Shown here piece after piece: positions 10,150 to 19,095 of a DNA stretch of 64,000 bases. Within the stretch, counting starts at the first letter, position 1. The number at the start of each line of letters is the position of its first letter. Position numbers and translations under genes: made by a program. This DNA comes from Prochlorococcus sp. AG-355-N18 (lineage in GTDB: Bacteria; Cyanobacteriota; Cyanobacteriia; PCC-6307; Cyanobiaceae): assembly GCA_003278535.1 (NCBI GenBank), contig QCEG01000005.1, forward strand, positions 39,628 to 103,627, read 5' to 3'. Below the pieces are notes generated by a model that made no database searches, was not told where the DNA came from, and worked only from the letters and a program-made list of their open reading frames with translations.

Positions 10150-10929
10150 TTGGAACTATTTAACAAAAAAGAATTAAATCAATTGGATTTTCTTCATGAT
10201 CAAATTAACACCAATCCCTCCGAAGAGAGAGTAACGAATAAAAATAAAAAAATTGAAAAAGTTTTAATTCTTGATACTGAAACAACAGGTTTAGACGAAA
10301 ATAAAGATGAAGTTATAGAAATAGGTTGCATTTTATTTGATGTATCTTTTAAATGTGTACTTTCACAAGTTTCTTTTTTATTTCCAGTTAATAATAATGA
10401 AGCCGAACATGTAAATGGTATATCTGCAGAAGTAACTAATATCTCTCAACCATGGGAAGATGGATTGAATTTCTTTCTAAAACTTGTTGATTCTTCAGAT
10501 TTCATCGTTGCTCATAATGTGGAGTTTGATAAGAAATGGTTTGGAAAAGGAAGATTGCCTAAGCTTAATAAGAAATGGATATGTAGTTTAGAGGATATTA
10601 ATTGGTCTTTTCAAAAATCACTAAAAACAAGACCTTCAGTAACTGATCTAGCCTTATCTTTTTCAATACCAGTTTGGAATTTACATAGAGCTTTATCTGA
10701 TTGCTTTTATATATCTGAGGTCTTCAAAAAATGCGACAACTTAGAGGAACTTTTACTTAAAGCTACTGAACCGAGGTTTTTATACAAGGCTTTGGTTAGT
10801 TATGAAGATAGGTCTTTAGCTAAAAATGCTGGGTTCAGATGGAATAGTCCTGTACAAGGAGCTTGGTCAAGAAAATTAACTACTGATGAGGCAAAAAATC
10901 TTGATTTTAGAGTTGAGATTTTGAATTAA
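10150..10929 (+). CDS. DnaQ-like 3'-5' exonuclease (DEDDh family)
   Basis: A 259-residue protein of the DNA polymerase III epsilon superfamily. LILDTETTGLDENKDEVIEIG is Exo I with the D-x-E metal ligands, VAHNVEFDKKWF is Exo II, and HRALSDC is Exo III (H-x4-D), so all catalytic residues are present. The C-terminal ~50 residues (AGFRWNSPVQGAWSRKLT) resemble a small domain seen attached to cyanobacterial exonucleases. It is probably a stand-alone repair or RNA/DNA-trimming enzyme rather than the replicative proofreader. TTG start chosen as the only family-length option. Confidence 0.85.
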   Translation: MELFNKKELNQLDFLHDQINTNPSEERVTNKNKKIEKVLILDTETTGLDENKDEVIEIGCILFDVSFKCVLSQVSFLFPVNNNEAEHVNGISAEVTNISQPWEDGLNFFLKLVDSSDFIVAHNVEFDKKWFGKGRLPKLNKKWICSLEDINWSFQKSLKTRPSVTDLALSFSIPVWNLHRALSDCFYISEVFKKCDNLEELLLKATEPRFLYKALVSYEDRSLAKNAGFRWNSPVQGAWSRKLTTDEAKNLDFRVEILN

Positions 10930-10959
10930 TATTTATTTAATTTTTGACTAAGAAAATAT

Positions 10960-11382
10960 TTAGTGCATCTTACAAGGCATCCATTTATTTCCCATTTTAT
11001 GTGCTCCAATACATCCGTATTTTGAAGCAGCCTCTTCAGCTTCTTGTTTAGTGTTAAATAGATCTGACATCATATTTTCCTTATTTGAATTTGAAATTTG
11101 TTTGGAATGATTATGATGATTTTCATGAGAATTAGGTGAATACTCCCATATCCCCATAGTAGTAACACCGGCAGAGATAATTCCCATCCCAACTACTGAT
11201 AAATTGACTATTCCCATTGCGACTGCACCAAAAGAAAATATACCCATTGGGACTACCCCTATACTTATTACTCCCATTGGCACTATTCCTATTGAAACTA
11301 TACCAAGGGGTGCTATTCCAAAAGCAATTTTTTTTGGTTTAGTACCGCAATGTTGATTCTCTTTACTTTTATTAATTCCCAA
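10960..11382 (-). CDS. MGI-repeat protein with C-terminal DUF3721-like domain
   Basis: 140 residues. The middle (about 18-82) is a run of ~10-residue repeats of the form G-I-x-x-x-G-[IV]-[VI]-x-M, for example GIVPMGVISIGVVPMGIFSF, built almost only of Gly, Ile, Val, Met and Ser. A His/Asn-rich linker (NSHENHHNHSK) follows. The last ~30 residues (EAEEAASKYGCIGAHKMGNKWMPCKMH) match the DUF3721 pattern with two cysteines. The repeats could form a beta-solenoid or a membrane-associated sheet; no function is known. Convergent with the exonuclease, divergent from hisS. Confidence 0.7.
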   Translation of the reverse strand: MGINKSKENQHCGTKPKKIAFGIAPLGIVSIGIVPMGVISIGVVPMGIFSFGAVAMGIVNLSVVGMGIISAGVTTMGIWEYSPNSHENHHNHSKQISNSNKENMMSDLFNTKQEAEEAASKYGCIGAHKMGNKWMPCKMH

Positions 11383-11480
11383 TAGTTTTTCTAAATGTTA
11401 AATTAAGATTGTCTCACAAAATAACCAATCAAAGATTAATTTCTAGATGAATTAAAAATTTTGAATTATTTTTTAGAACT

Positions 11481-12761
11481 TTGAATAACTTAAAAAATCT
11501 AAGAGGAACAGTAGACCTATTTCCTGATCAATTAATAAAGTGGCAAAACGTTGAAAAAATTTTATTAGAGCAGCTTTCTAGAGCATCCATCAAAGAAATA
11601 AGAACACCAATATTGGAAATGACCGAATTATTTATAAGAGGAATTGGTGAAGGAACAGATGTTGTCAGTAAGGAAATGTATACATTTCTTGATAGGGGGG
11701 AGAGATCTTGCACTCTAAGACCTGAAGGAACAGCCTCAGTCGCACGAGCGTTAATACAAAACGGAATATCTTCTAATCCTCTTCAAAAACTTTGGTACAT
11801 GGGTCCTATGTTTCGATATGAAAGACCTCAAGCAGGCAGGCAAAGACAGTTTCATCAATTAGGTGTTGAGTTTATAGGACATGATTCAGTTAGAAGTGAT
11901 GTTGAAATTATTGCTTTAGCTTGGGATATATTAGGCAAATTAGGAATAAAAGAACTCAATCTTGAAATAAATACGTTAGGTAATAGTAATGACAGATCAA
12001 ATTTTCAAAAATCTTTTTTAAAATGGTTAGAAACAAATAAAGATTCTCTAGATTTAGATTCTCAGAATAGAATTTCTAAAAACCCTTTGAGGATTTTGGA
12101 CTCAAAGAATATTCAAACTAAAAAAGTTCTTGAAAATGCACCAAGATTAATTAATTTTTTATCTGAAAAAAGTCATAACAGATATTTAAACTTAAAAAGA
12201 CAATTAGAGGTTTTAAAAATACCTTATGTAGAAAATTTTAATCTTGTAAGAGGTTTAGATTACTACACTCATACAGCTTTTGAAATTACCAGTGGGGCTT
12301 TGGGCTCCCAAGCTACAGTTTGCGGAGGAGGGAGATACGACGATTTAATAAAACAAATGGGAGGGCCAAACACTCCTGCAATTGGTTTCGCTATTGGTTT
12401 AGAAAGATTAATTTTACTCGCAGGGAAAGAGCTTGAAATTCCAAGAAATACTGATATCTATATCATTAATCAAGGCTTAGTTGCTGAATCATTAGCAATG
12501 GATTTATCTAGAAAATTAAGAAATTACGATTTGTTAGTTGAGTTAGATTTAAGCGGAGCCTCATTCTCTAAGCAATTTAAAAAGGCAAATAAACTTAAAT
12601 CTAAAAGCATAATTGTTATTGGTGATGATGAGGCAGTTAATGGGGAATTTATTATAAGGCTCTTTGATCAACCAGGTAATGGGAATGAAGAGGAGGTTAT
12701 ATCTTTTGAGAATGATATTAAATTAGAAAATTGGATAAACAATAACTTACTTGTAAAGTGA
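11481..12761 (+). CDS. hisS: Histidyl-tRNA synthetase
   Basis: Charges tRNA-His. Class II motif 2 is [21 protein letters not shown], the two histidine-binding motifs are [14 protein letters not shown] and [10 protein letters not shown], and motif 3 is [13 protein letters not shown]; the C-terminal anticodon-binding domain follows. The N-terminal [16 protein letters not shown] is the usual bacterial HisS start. 426 residues, TTG start. The stop TGA overlaps the ATG of the next small gene. Confidence 0.97.
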   Translation: MNNLKNLRGTVDLFPDQLIKWQNVEKILLEQLSRASIKEIRTPILEMTELFIRGIGEGTDVVSKEMYTFLDRGERSCTLRPEGTASVARALIQNGISSNPLQKLWYMGPMFRYERPQAGRQRQFHQLGVEFIGHDSVRSDVEIIALAWDILGKLGIKELNLEINTLGNSNDRSNFQKSFLKWLETNKDSLDLDSQNRISKNPLRILDSKNIQTKKVLENAPRLINFLSEKSHNRYLNLKRQLEVLKIPYVENFNLVRGLDYYTHTAFEITSGALGSQATVCGGGRYDDLIKQMGGPNTPAIGFAIGLERLILLAGKELEIPRNTDIYIINQGLVAESLAMDLSRKLRNYDLLVELDLSGASFSKQFKKANKLKSKSIIVIGDDEAVNGEFIIRLFDQPGNGNEEEVISFENDIKLENWINNNLLVK

Positions 12762-13051
12762 TGTTCTTGAAGATAGTGATAATTTTTCTTTTTATAATTA
12801 TTTTTTTCAATTTAAGGAATTTTCTTAAATTAAATAGAAAACAAAAAGTTTTTTATTCTAAAAAAATAACAACTTTCAATAAAAAGAATCTTAATAATTG
12901 GATGAATTTGACTAAAAAAGAAAGATATAACTTAACAAAACAAGATTCTCTTAACTACATGGATAAAAGAAAACTTTTATTAGACGAAATTAGAAATGAA
13001 TATAAGAAAATATCTAGAAAAAATTCTGAGAGGAAGATTAAGAAAAAATAA
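12761..13051 (+). CDS. Small basic membrane-anchored protein, unknown function
   Basis: About 96 residues. One N-terminal hydrophobic helix (FLKIVIIFLFIIIFFNLRNFL) followed by a strongly lysine-rich cytoplasmic tail. The ATG at 12761 overlaps the hisS stop (TGATG), so it is probably co-translated; the track also offers the GTG directly before it. I do not recognise a family. Confidence 0.6.
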   Translation: MFLKIVIIFLFIIIFFNLRNFLKLNRKQKVFYSKKITTFNKKNLNNWMNLTKKERYNLTKQDSLNYMDKRKLLLDEIRNEYKKISRKNSERKIKKK

Positions 13052-13053
13052 TT

Positions 13054-13353
13054 ATGGAAAATTACTGGACTTCTAATAAACCAATAAATGGATTAAGACA
13101 TTTTGTTTTAGTAAATGAGACTAAAGAAAAAGAAAACATTAGTTTTTTTATGGTTTCTGTCCTTGATTCTGAAATTAACTTAAAAACTACTTATGAAGAA
13201 TTAATAAATAGTGGAAATTGGCAGAAGGGTTGGATCAATCTTTCAAAGCATCAATCGATTACAGAAGAATACGTTAACCATAAATCCATCAATAAAGGAA
13301 AGGGTATCGATGAGATATTCATTAATGAAGATTCTTTATTTAATATTTCTTAA
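13054..13353 (+). CDS. Small conserved-looking hypothetical protein (99 aa)
   Basis: A soluble, hydrophilic 99-residue protein beginning MENYWTSNKPINGLRHFVLV. It includes NSGNWQKGWINLSKH, a Trp-rich stretch suggestive of a compact beta domain. It starts three bases after the preceding small gene and so belongs to the hisS transcript. Family not recognised with certainty. Codon use resembles its neighbours, which argues for a real gene. Confidence 0.65.
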   Translation: MENYWTSNKPINGLRHFVLVNETKEKENISFFMVSVLDSEINLKTTYEELINSGNWQKGWINLSKHQSITEEYVNHKSINKGKGIDEIFINEDSLFNIS

Positions 13354-13500
13354 TTTGATATAAATCTTTCAAATCTCTTTTCTTTGTAAATACAAGGTTT
13401 TTTGTGACTTAATAATTATTTAAAAATTTTACCCTTTCAAAAAAATAAAATTAACGTTATCAAGGAATAATTATATTTACTTAATTCAATGTTAGGGGAT

Positions 13501-13722
13501 ATGTGGAGCTCATCTGAGTTGACCTCTGAAAAACTGGGAATAACTGAAATTAAACTTTCTTTTTTACGTGAAAATGGAATACTCAAGCCTGGAATTCATT
13601 GGAAAAGCTCTCCACTCGGTCAGAAAAAACCTTGGAAACCCAAAGCGCTTTACAATGTAAAAATGTGCAGAGAAATAATTAATAAATATTATTCTGAAGA
13701 AAACTATAATATCGCAGCATAA
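13501..13722 (+). CDS. Small putative DNA-binding (wHTH/excisionase-like) protein
   Basis: 73 residues from the ATG at 13501 (MWSSSELTSEKLGITEIKLS); the track uses an ATG four codons upstream, but an AGGGG box sits just before 13501. SSELTSEKLGITEIKLSFLRENGILKPGIHW reads like a helix-turn-helix with a recognition helix and a wing, similar to MerR/excisionase folds. IHWKSSPLGQKKPWKP is basic. Function unknown; it could be a small regulator. Confidence 0.6.
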   Translation: MWSSSELTSEKLGITEIKLSFLRENGILKPGIHWKSSPLGQKKPWKPKALYNVKMCREIINKYYSEENYNIAA

Positions 13723-13766
13723 AAAATGATAAAATCTTAATTAATTTGGGAAAATATATAAAATAT

Positions 13767-13943
13767 TCATTCGATAAGATTCTCATCCTTACACTCAATA
13801 AGAGTGTTTTGCAAAGTTGGATATAAGTTAATCATATTTATGTATTGTTTCGATTTTCTGTAAGATTTTGCAGCCTTTTTGTAATGAACTTCAGATTTCA
13901 TTTCTAGTGAAAATTTTCTAGAAGACTCTTGAGAAGTAGTCAT
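13767..13943 (-). CDS. Small basic protein, 58 aa (below the ORF-track cutoff)
   Basis: An ATG at 13943 opens a 58-codon frame, MTTSQESSRKFSLEMKSEVH..., ending in TGA at 13767. It is rich in Lys, Ser and Tyr (KKAAKSYRKSKQYINMINLY) with a heptad-like amphipathic middle. It fills an otherwise empty gap and its codon use fits the genome. No family recognised; it may be one of the short Prochlorococcus-specific proteins, or a chance frame. Confidence 0.45.
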   Translation of the reverse strand: MTTSQESSRKFSLEMKSEVHYKKAAKSYRKSKQYINMINLYPTLQNTLIECKDENLIE

Positions 13944-14273
13944 AATAATAGATGTCTTATCCTATATTTAATAATTGTTTGAAAATGAGGCAATAACCAC
14001 CATGGTGTAATGAAACAAAACATCGTTTAATGTCAGCAAAATCAAATTTATTTGACTTGTTTGAATTTAAAAATACTGGTTTATTTGATAGAACTTATAT
14101 CTTTGAGAATAATTTTTCTTCATTAAATCTACCTTCTTTACTCTTGTCTTGCCCTACGAATAATTTTTGTTTAGTAATAGTTAGAATTAATAACCTTTAC
14201 AATTTTGTTATGAATTCAACTGTTTGGTGAAATATAAAGTATTCTCAAAACGTTTAAGCTAATCAATTCCTAA
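13944..14273. other. Gap upstream of pcb holding only a doubtful 66-aa ORF
   Basis: About 330 bases separate the small minus-strand gene from pcb. A plus-strand frame at 14030-14230 encodes MSAKSNLFDLFEFKNTGLFD..., without a clear ribosome site or recognisable domain; it may be chance. The stretch most likely contains the strong pcb promoter and its 5' leader. No structured RNA element was recognised. Confidence 0.4.
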
Positions 14274-15332
14274 ATGCAAACCTATGGAAATCCAGATACT
14301 ACCTATGGATGGTGGGCTGGTAATTCAGGTGTAGCAAATCGCTCAGGAAAATTCATTGCTGCTCATGTAGCTCATGCAGGATTAATTGTTTTCTGGGCGG
14401 GTGCATTCACCCTTTTTGAACTTTCACGATTTGACCCAAGCGTCCCAATGGGGCATCAACCTCTAATCGTTCTTCCTCACTTAGCAACTCTTGGAATAGG
14501 GTTTGATGCTAATGGTGTTGCGATGGGAGATACTAAACCTGTTCTAGCGATAGCAATAGTTCACTTAGTTTCTTCTATGGTTTTAGCAGCCGGAGGACTT
14601 TTACACTCTTTACTTCTTCCTGGAAATCTAGAAGATTCTGATATAGCAAGAGCTAGAAAATTCAATATTGAATGGGATAATCCAGACAAATTGACATTTA
14701 TTCTTGGTCACCATCTAATTATTCTTGGTTTCGCAGTTATTGCTTTTGTCGAATGGGCAAGAGTGCATGGAATTTATGATCCAGCTATTGGTTCTGTAAG
14801 ACAGGTTGAGTATGAATTAAATTTAGCCAAAATTTGGAATCACCAAACAGACTTTTTGACTATTGATAGCCTTGAAGAAGTAATGGGAGGTCATGCTTTC
14901 CTTGCTTTCGTTGAGATCACTGGTGGTGCTTGGCATATTGCTACTAAGCAAGTTGGTGAATATACCAAATTCAAAGGCAAAGGACTTCTCTCTGCAGAGG
15001 CTGTTCTCTCATGGTCACTAGCTGGAATAGGCTGGATGGCTATTATTGCAGCTTTCTGGAGTGCAGCTAACACAACAGTTTATCCAACTGAATTCTTTGG
15101 TGAACCACTTGAATTGAAGTTTAGTATTTCTCCTTATTGGGTAGATACTGTTGATCTTCCTGATGGTGAGTACACTTCAAGGGCATGGTTAGCTAATGTT
15201 CATTACTATTTTGGATTCTTCTTTATTCAAGGTCATCTATGGCACGCTTTAAGAGCACTAGGCTTTGATTTCAAGAGAGTTACAAATGCTATCAGTAATA
15301 TTGATAGTGCAACAGTTACTCTTAAAGATTAA
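14274..15332 (+). CDS. pcbA: Chlorophyll a/b-binding antenna protein Pcb
   Basis: The Prochlorococcus light-harvesting protein, an IsiA/CP43-related thylakoid protein that binds divinyl chlorophylls and surrounds the photosystems. 352 residues beginning [19 protein letters not shown], with six predicted membrane helices. Likely chlorophyll-ligand histidines are in [64 protein letters not shown] and [20 protein letters not shown]. Only one pcb is seen, as in high-light strains. Expression is probably high: it has its own long upstream gap and a strong terminator immediately after the gene. Confidence 0.97.
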   Translation: MQTYGNPDTTYGWWAGNSGVANRSGKFIAAHVAHAGLIVFWAGAFTLFELSRFDPSVPMGHQPLIVLPHLATLGIGFDANGVAMGDTKPVLAIAIVHLVSSMVLAAGGLLHSLLLPGNLEDSDIARARKFNIEWDNPDKLTFILGHHLIILGFAVIAFVEWARVHGIYDPAIGSVRQVEYELNLAKIWNHQTDFLTIDSLEEVMGGHAFLAFVEITGGAWHIATKQVGEYTKFKGKGLLSAEAVLSWSLAGIGWMAIIAAFWSAANTTVYPTEFFGEPLELKFSISPYWVDTVDLPDGEYTSRAWLANVHYYFGFFFIQGHLWHALRALGFDFKRVTNAISNIDSATVTLKD

Positions 15333-15356
15333 TTTTCAAATTTTCTTACCAATATC

Positions 15357-15386
15357 AAAAGGCTCCTCTTATCGGAGCCTTTTTTA
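15357..15386 (+). terminator. Rho-independent terminator of pcb
   Basis: AAAAGGCTCC, a 7-base loop, then GGAGCCTTTT followed by further T residues: a perfect GC-containing stem with a T-tract, 25 bases after the pcb stop. It is the clearest intrinsic terminator in the window. Confidence 0.9.
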
Positions 15387-15425
15387 TTTGAAAAATTTTG
15401 TTTATTAATTTAGATTTAGAATTAT

Positions 15426-16814
15426 ATGTTTTTGAAATCATTGAATATTTTTTCGATACAGAATAAAGATATTTTTTCAAATTCTCTATTGATAAGTTTT
15501 TTTGGATTGTTAATTATATTTTTTTTGTTGATTTTTGGAAGGAAATTTAAACTAGCTGTTCAACTCGAGAGATTTGGATTGCCGATAGCCGTCATATCAG
15601 GAATTTTAGGTATATCTATAGGCCCATTTGGTGCGATACACTTTTTACCAAAAGAAACAATAAATGTTTGGAGTAATTTTCCTACTCCTCTTTTATCATT
15701 AGTCTTCGCAACTTTAATGATGGGAAGACCTATACCGAATATAAATGGTTTAGTTAAACCGATTTTTAATCAATTTCTATTAGCTCTTTCACTAGGTTTC
15801 GGACAATTTTTTGTCGGCGGCCTTGTTGTTAAATATTTTCTGCCTCCATCAATGGACGCAAATCCTCTAATGGGTTGTTTAATAGAGGTAGGTTTTGAGG
15901 GCGGTCATGGAGCCGCATCAATAATCGGTGAAAGTTTTAATAAACTAGGTTTCCCAAATGGTTTAGATCTTGGTTTGGCTATGGCAACAATGGGTCTTTT
16001 ATCCTCTTCAATATTGGGTAGCATATTTATCTTTATTGGTAGAACTTTAGGCCTTTCAGATACTGAGGAAATTCTTGAACAAAAAGATACTTTAAATGAA
16101 AAAAATAAGATTAGAATTTTTGCAGATTTTAGAATTTTTATAATAAATCTTGGATTCTCTGGTTTGGCAATTTCTTTTGGTGTTTTGCTTCTTAAATTTT
16201 TAAGGTATATTTCAAGTTCTTTTGGTGATTTTTCGAAGGAAATTATTTTTTCACTACCAGTATTTCCTTTTATCCTTATAGGCTCGCTCCTTATTAGATA
16301 TATTTTAGAAAAAACCAAAAATACGGAATTTATTTCAAATATTCTGCAAAGGGAGATTGGTATTTTATCAACAGACTTATTGATTTTTACAGCTATGGCG
16401 AGTTTAGATATTGCAGTTGTTTTTGATAATTGGATACTTATTTTAGTATTTACTATTTTCGGTTTATTTTGGAATTTAATCTGCATTGCTTATTTCGCAT
16501 ACTTTATTTTTGATGATTATTGGTTTGAAAAAAGTTTGATAGAGTTTGGGAATTCTACTGGTGTAGTAGCTTCTGGGTTACTTCTTTTACGGCTTGCAGA
16601 TCCTAAAAATATTTCTAAGACTTTACCAATTTTTACGTCAAAACAGCTATTTGCTCAATTAATTCTTTCTGGAGGACTATTCACAGTTCTTGCACCATTA
16701 ATGATTTCTAAAATTGGTTTAGTTTATTGGACAGAAATTTGTGCCTTAATTACATTCGCAATTCTTTCTATCGCATTGATTTTTAACAAAGTAGAGATGA
16801 AAAAGTTTCAATAA
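15426..16814 (+). CDS. gltS: Sodium/glutamate symporter, GltS family
   Basis: A 462-residue inner-membrane transporter with about 11-12 hydrophobic segments. VGFEGGHGAASIIGESF is the GltS re-entrant-loop signature (GGHG), and the second, related loop is FGNSTGVVASGLLLLRLADP. ERFGLPIAVISGILGI at the N-terminus also fits. Probable Na+-driven uptake of glutamate or a related anion. It follows the pcb terminator and so has its own promoter. A 193-aa antisense ORF inside it is a shadow. Confidence 0.9.
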   Translation: MFLKSLNIFSIQNKDIFSNSLLISFFGLLIIFFLLIFGRKFKLAVQLERFGLPIAVISGILGISIGPFGAIHFLPKETINVWSNFPTPLLSLVFATLMMGRPIPNINGLVKPIFNQFLLALSLGFGQFFVGGLVVKYFLPPSMDANPLMGCLIEVGFEGGHGAASIIGESFNKLGFPNGLDLGLAMATMGLLSSSILGSIFIFIGRTLGLSDTEEILEQKDTLNEKNKIRIFADFRIFIINLGFSGLAISFGVLLLKFLRYISSSFGDFSKEIIFSLPVFPFILIGSLLIRYILEKTKNTEFISNILQREIGILSTDLLIFTAMASLDIAVVFDNWILILVFTIFGLFWNLICIAYFAYFIFDDYWFEKSLIEFGNSTGVVASGLLLLRLADPKNISKTLPIFTSKQLFAQLILSGGLFTVLAPLMISKIGLVYWTEICALITFAILSIALIFNKVEMKKFQ

Positions 16815-16853
16815 GAACTCTAGAATGGTAAAAAGCCTAAATTTTTTATTTTA

Positions 16854-17111
16854 ATGTCATTTACACCCTACGATATTCCACCTCAAGAAAATAAAGGTAA
16901 GTGGTTTAGGAGTCATTTACTTGGAAGGGAAATAGAACTTGGTGAATTGTATAGTCTTGGATCAAATGATTTAGATTTGCTTATGGCGGAGACCGCAGAA
17001 ATTAGAAGCGATCTTGATTTTAAGGAAAAAAATATAGGCAAATTTAGGACCGCAGGATATTTTTTGGAGTTAGCAAGAATAATTGAGAAAAGGAAGTTGT
17101 TAGAAAGTTAA
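16854..17111 (+). CDS. Small conserved cyanobacterial-type hypothetical protein (85 aa)
   Basis: MSFTPYDIPPQENKGKWFRS... is a soluble, charged 85-residue protein with a helical second half (DLDLLMAETAEIRSDLDFKEK). It overlaps the convergent GST gene by four bases. No named domain recognised. Even composition and codon use support a real gene. Confidence 0.7.
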   Translation: MSFTPYDIPPQENKGKWFRSHLLGREIELGELYSLGSNDLDLLMAETAEIRSDLDFKEKNIGKFRTAGYFLELARIIEKRKLLES

Positions 17112-17767
17112 TTAGATGGAAAATAATTCTTTCTAGAATTTGGTCCCCATAATTCGTATTTATACATTAACGACTTAAATTCTCTATTTTTCTCAAACGA
17201 ATCTAACCAGTTTTTTATAGATGATTCAAAATAATTTGTTCTTTTTTGACTTTCACAAGCGATTCTAAATTGTCTTACAAAAGGCCAAATAGACCAATCA
17301 GCGATTGTTGGACTATCTCCAAAAAAATATTTTTTTTCGGCAAGAAGTTCGTTCCATCTCTTTATAAATTTAATCGCATTTGTGAAATGAAATTCTTGAT
17401 CACTATCTTTATATCTTGTGGCATATTTAAATCGATCTAAATGATATTTGAATACGTTATCGTTTTCATTAATCATTTTAAAAATATCTTCCTTTTTGTT
17501 CTCAGGTAAATAAATAAATTTGATGTTTTCCTTTTTCGACTCTGAGAGAGCCCATAGGATGATTTCAAGACTTTCTTCAATAACTTCACTATTTTTTTTT
17601 ATAAGAATTGGCACCGTTTTCGTCTTTGAATTATTTAAAAAATCTAGAGGTTTATTTTTTAAATCAATTTCTCTTATCTCTACTTTTATTTCGCAAATTA
17701 ACATGGCCCATCTTGCACGAATTGCATATGGACATCTTCGAAATGAATATAAAATATCGTTTTTCAT
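17108..17767 (-). CDS. Glutathione S-transferase family protein
   Basis: 219 residues. The N-terminal thioredoxin-fold domain begins with SFRRCPYAIRARWAML, a C-P-Y-x-x-R motif of Grx2-like/omega-type GSTs with a probable catalytic cysteine. TKTVPILIKKNSEVIEESLEI is the glutathione-binding beta3-Pro and E-S motif. The C-terminal all-helical domain contains FGDSPTIADWSIWPFVRQF, with the conserved helix-capping aspartate. Probable glutathione-dependent reductase in detoxification or redox repair; substrate unknown. Confidence 0.85.
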   Translation of the reverse strand: MKNDILYSFRRCPYAIRARWAMLICEIKVEIREIDLKNKPLDFLNNSKTKTVPILIKKNSEVIEESLEIILWALSESKKENIKFIYLPENKKEDIFKMINENDNVFKYHLDRFKYATRYKDSDQEFHFTNAIKFIKRWNELLAEKKYFFGDSPTIADWSIWPFVRQFRIACESQKRTNYFESSIKNWLDSFEKNREFKSLMYKYELWGPNSRKNYFPSN

Positions 17768-17841
17768 ATTGTAAAAACTTTTAATTTCCCTAATTCTTTT
17801 AGTATTATCTAATTAGGGACATTATTAATTTTACAACGCAA

Positions 17842-18384
17842 ATGTCGGGATATGTTTACCTTATTAGAGTAGGAGACCTTTATAGGATTGGGAAAACGGA
17901 TAATCTTGAAAAGAAAATTAAAAAATTAAATCCAGATGAATTATTAACATCAATTATGACTAAGGAGCCAGAAACTCTTGAAGCAAGATTACTAAGAAAA
18001 TATAAGTCGCAAAGAATTCCTGAAACTGGTTATTTAAAGCTTTCTAAAAGACAAATTAGAGAATGTAAAAAGCAATTTGAATTAAAGGGTAGCTTACCTC
18101 ACACTTTAGATGCTGAAGTTTCTATAACTCTATTTGCATCTTTTTTATTGTTTTCATTAGGTTCTTTTATTTTTAATTATTTAAATTTTGGATTTGTAAG
18201 ATCTATATCTTATTCTTTCGGAATGGCATCTCTACCAATGGTTATATTATTTATTACAGGTAGTTTTGGCGGATATTTTTCTGAAGATTTATCTCTTTTT
18301 TCATTGTTAACTAATCGAATAAAAGGTTTATTTATTGCAATTGCAATGCTTTCAATGGCTTACTTAATTTTTAATTTAGGTTAA
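17842..18384 (+). CDS. GIY-YIG-like domain fused to a membrane region
   Basis: 180 residues. Residues 3-70 (GYVYLIRVGDLYRIGKTDNLEKKIKKLNPD) look like a T5orf172/GIY-YIG nuclease domain: the YVYLI strand, the Y-R-I-G-K-T strand and a downstream Glu in ETLEARLLRKYKSQ. Residues ~95-180 form about three hydrophobic helices. A membrane-tethered GIY-YIG protein is unusual; nuclease activity is not established and the domain may be structural. It overlaps the convergent SDR gene by four bases. Confidence 0.7.
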   Translation: MSGYVYLIRVGDLYRIGKTDNLEKKIKKLNPDELLTSIMTKEPETLEARLLRKYKSQRIPETGYLKLSKRQIRECKKQFELKGSLPHTLDAEVSITLFASFLLFSLGSFIFNYLNFGFVRSISYSFGMASLPMVILFITGSFGGYFSEDLSLFSLLTNRIKGLFIAIAMLSMAYLIFNLG

Positions 18385-19088
18385 ATTTCATAGTTACAAT
18401 TTAAGGCAATTTCAAATGGAACTGATTGGGTAGGTAACTTAAGAATAGTTGAGCATATTTCAGCAATATCTTCAGGTTGTGTCATGCTTGATTTGTCTAA
18501 AGAAGAGATATTTTGAGCCATTTTTGTATTAACCCAGCTTGGGCAAATTGCAGTAATTCTTATATTTTTATCCCAACCTTTATTTTTCATAGTTTGGCAT
18601 AATCCCATCAAAGCAAACTTTGAAGAAGAATAAGCGGCTAAATCACCTTTGGATCTTTTCCCACTCATTGAAACTAAAACAATAATTCTTCCTCTTCCAG
18701 AGGTACATAAATGATCCCAAGAAAGCCTACATAACTGCCAAATTGCCAAAAAATTTATATTTAATGTATTTAAAATATCTTCTTCATCACCATCTTTGTA
18801 TAAGAAAGGAACTTTCGATAATACTCCAGAACAATTTATTACTGAATCAAATCCTCCAAATTCATCTACGGTATTCTTTATCCAATTTTCGGCTGTAATT
18901 TTTTGTAAAGCATCATAGTGGTTGATTATAATTTTCCCTTCCGGCCATTTTATTGGATCAATAGCGCTTCCTTTTAATGATTCTAAATCTCTTATGCCAA
19001 CACTAATTCTATTGCCTTCTTTTAATTCTTTATGTGCAATATTTTGTCCAATACCTCTACTGGCTCCACTTATTAATATGGTTCTCAT
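18381..19088 (-). CDS. Short-chain dehydrogenase/reductase
   Basis: A 235-residue SDR. GASRGIGQNIA is the T-G-x3-G-x-G-type cofactor loop, NCSGVL replaces the common NNAG, and SMSGKRSKGDLAAYSSSKFALMG supplies the catalytic Ser, Tyr and Lys. Likely NADP-dependent oxidoreductase of unknown substrate. It lies directly downstream of crtL on the same strand (7-base gap), so the two are probably co-transcribed and a link to pigment metabolism is possible but unproven. Confidence 0.87.
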   Translation of the reverse strand: MRTILISGASRGIGQNIAHKELKEGNRISVGIRDLESLKGSAIDPIKWPEGKIIINHYDALQKITAENWIKNTVDEFGGFDSVINCSGVLSKVPFLYKDGDEEDILNTLNINFLAIWQLCRLSWDHLCTSGRGRIIVLVSMSGKRSKGDLAAYSSSKFALMGLCQTMKNKGWDKNIRITAICPSWVNTKMAQNISSLDKSSMTQPEDIAEICSTILKLPTQSVPFEIALNCNYEI

Positions 19089-19095
19089 TTTTTAA

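Noticed and set aside
15905-16486. 193-aa minus-strand ORF inside gltS
   Set aside because: Long but antisense to conserved GltS membrane helices; composition is that of a mirrored hydrophobic gene.
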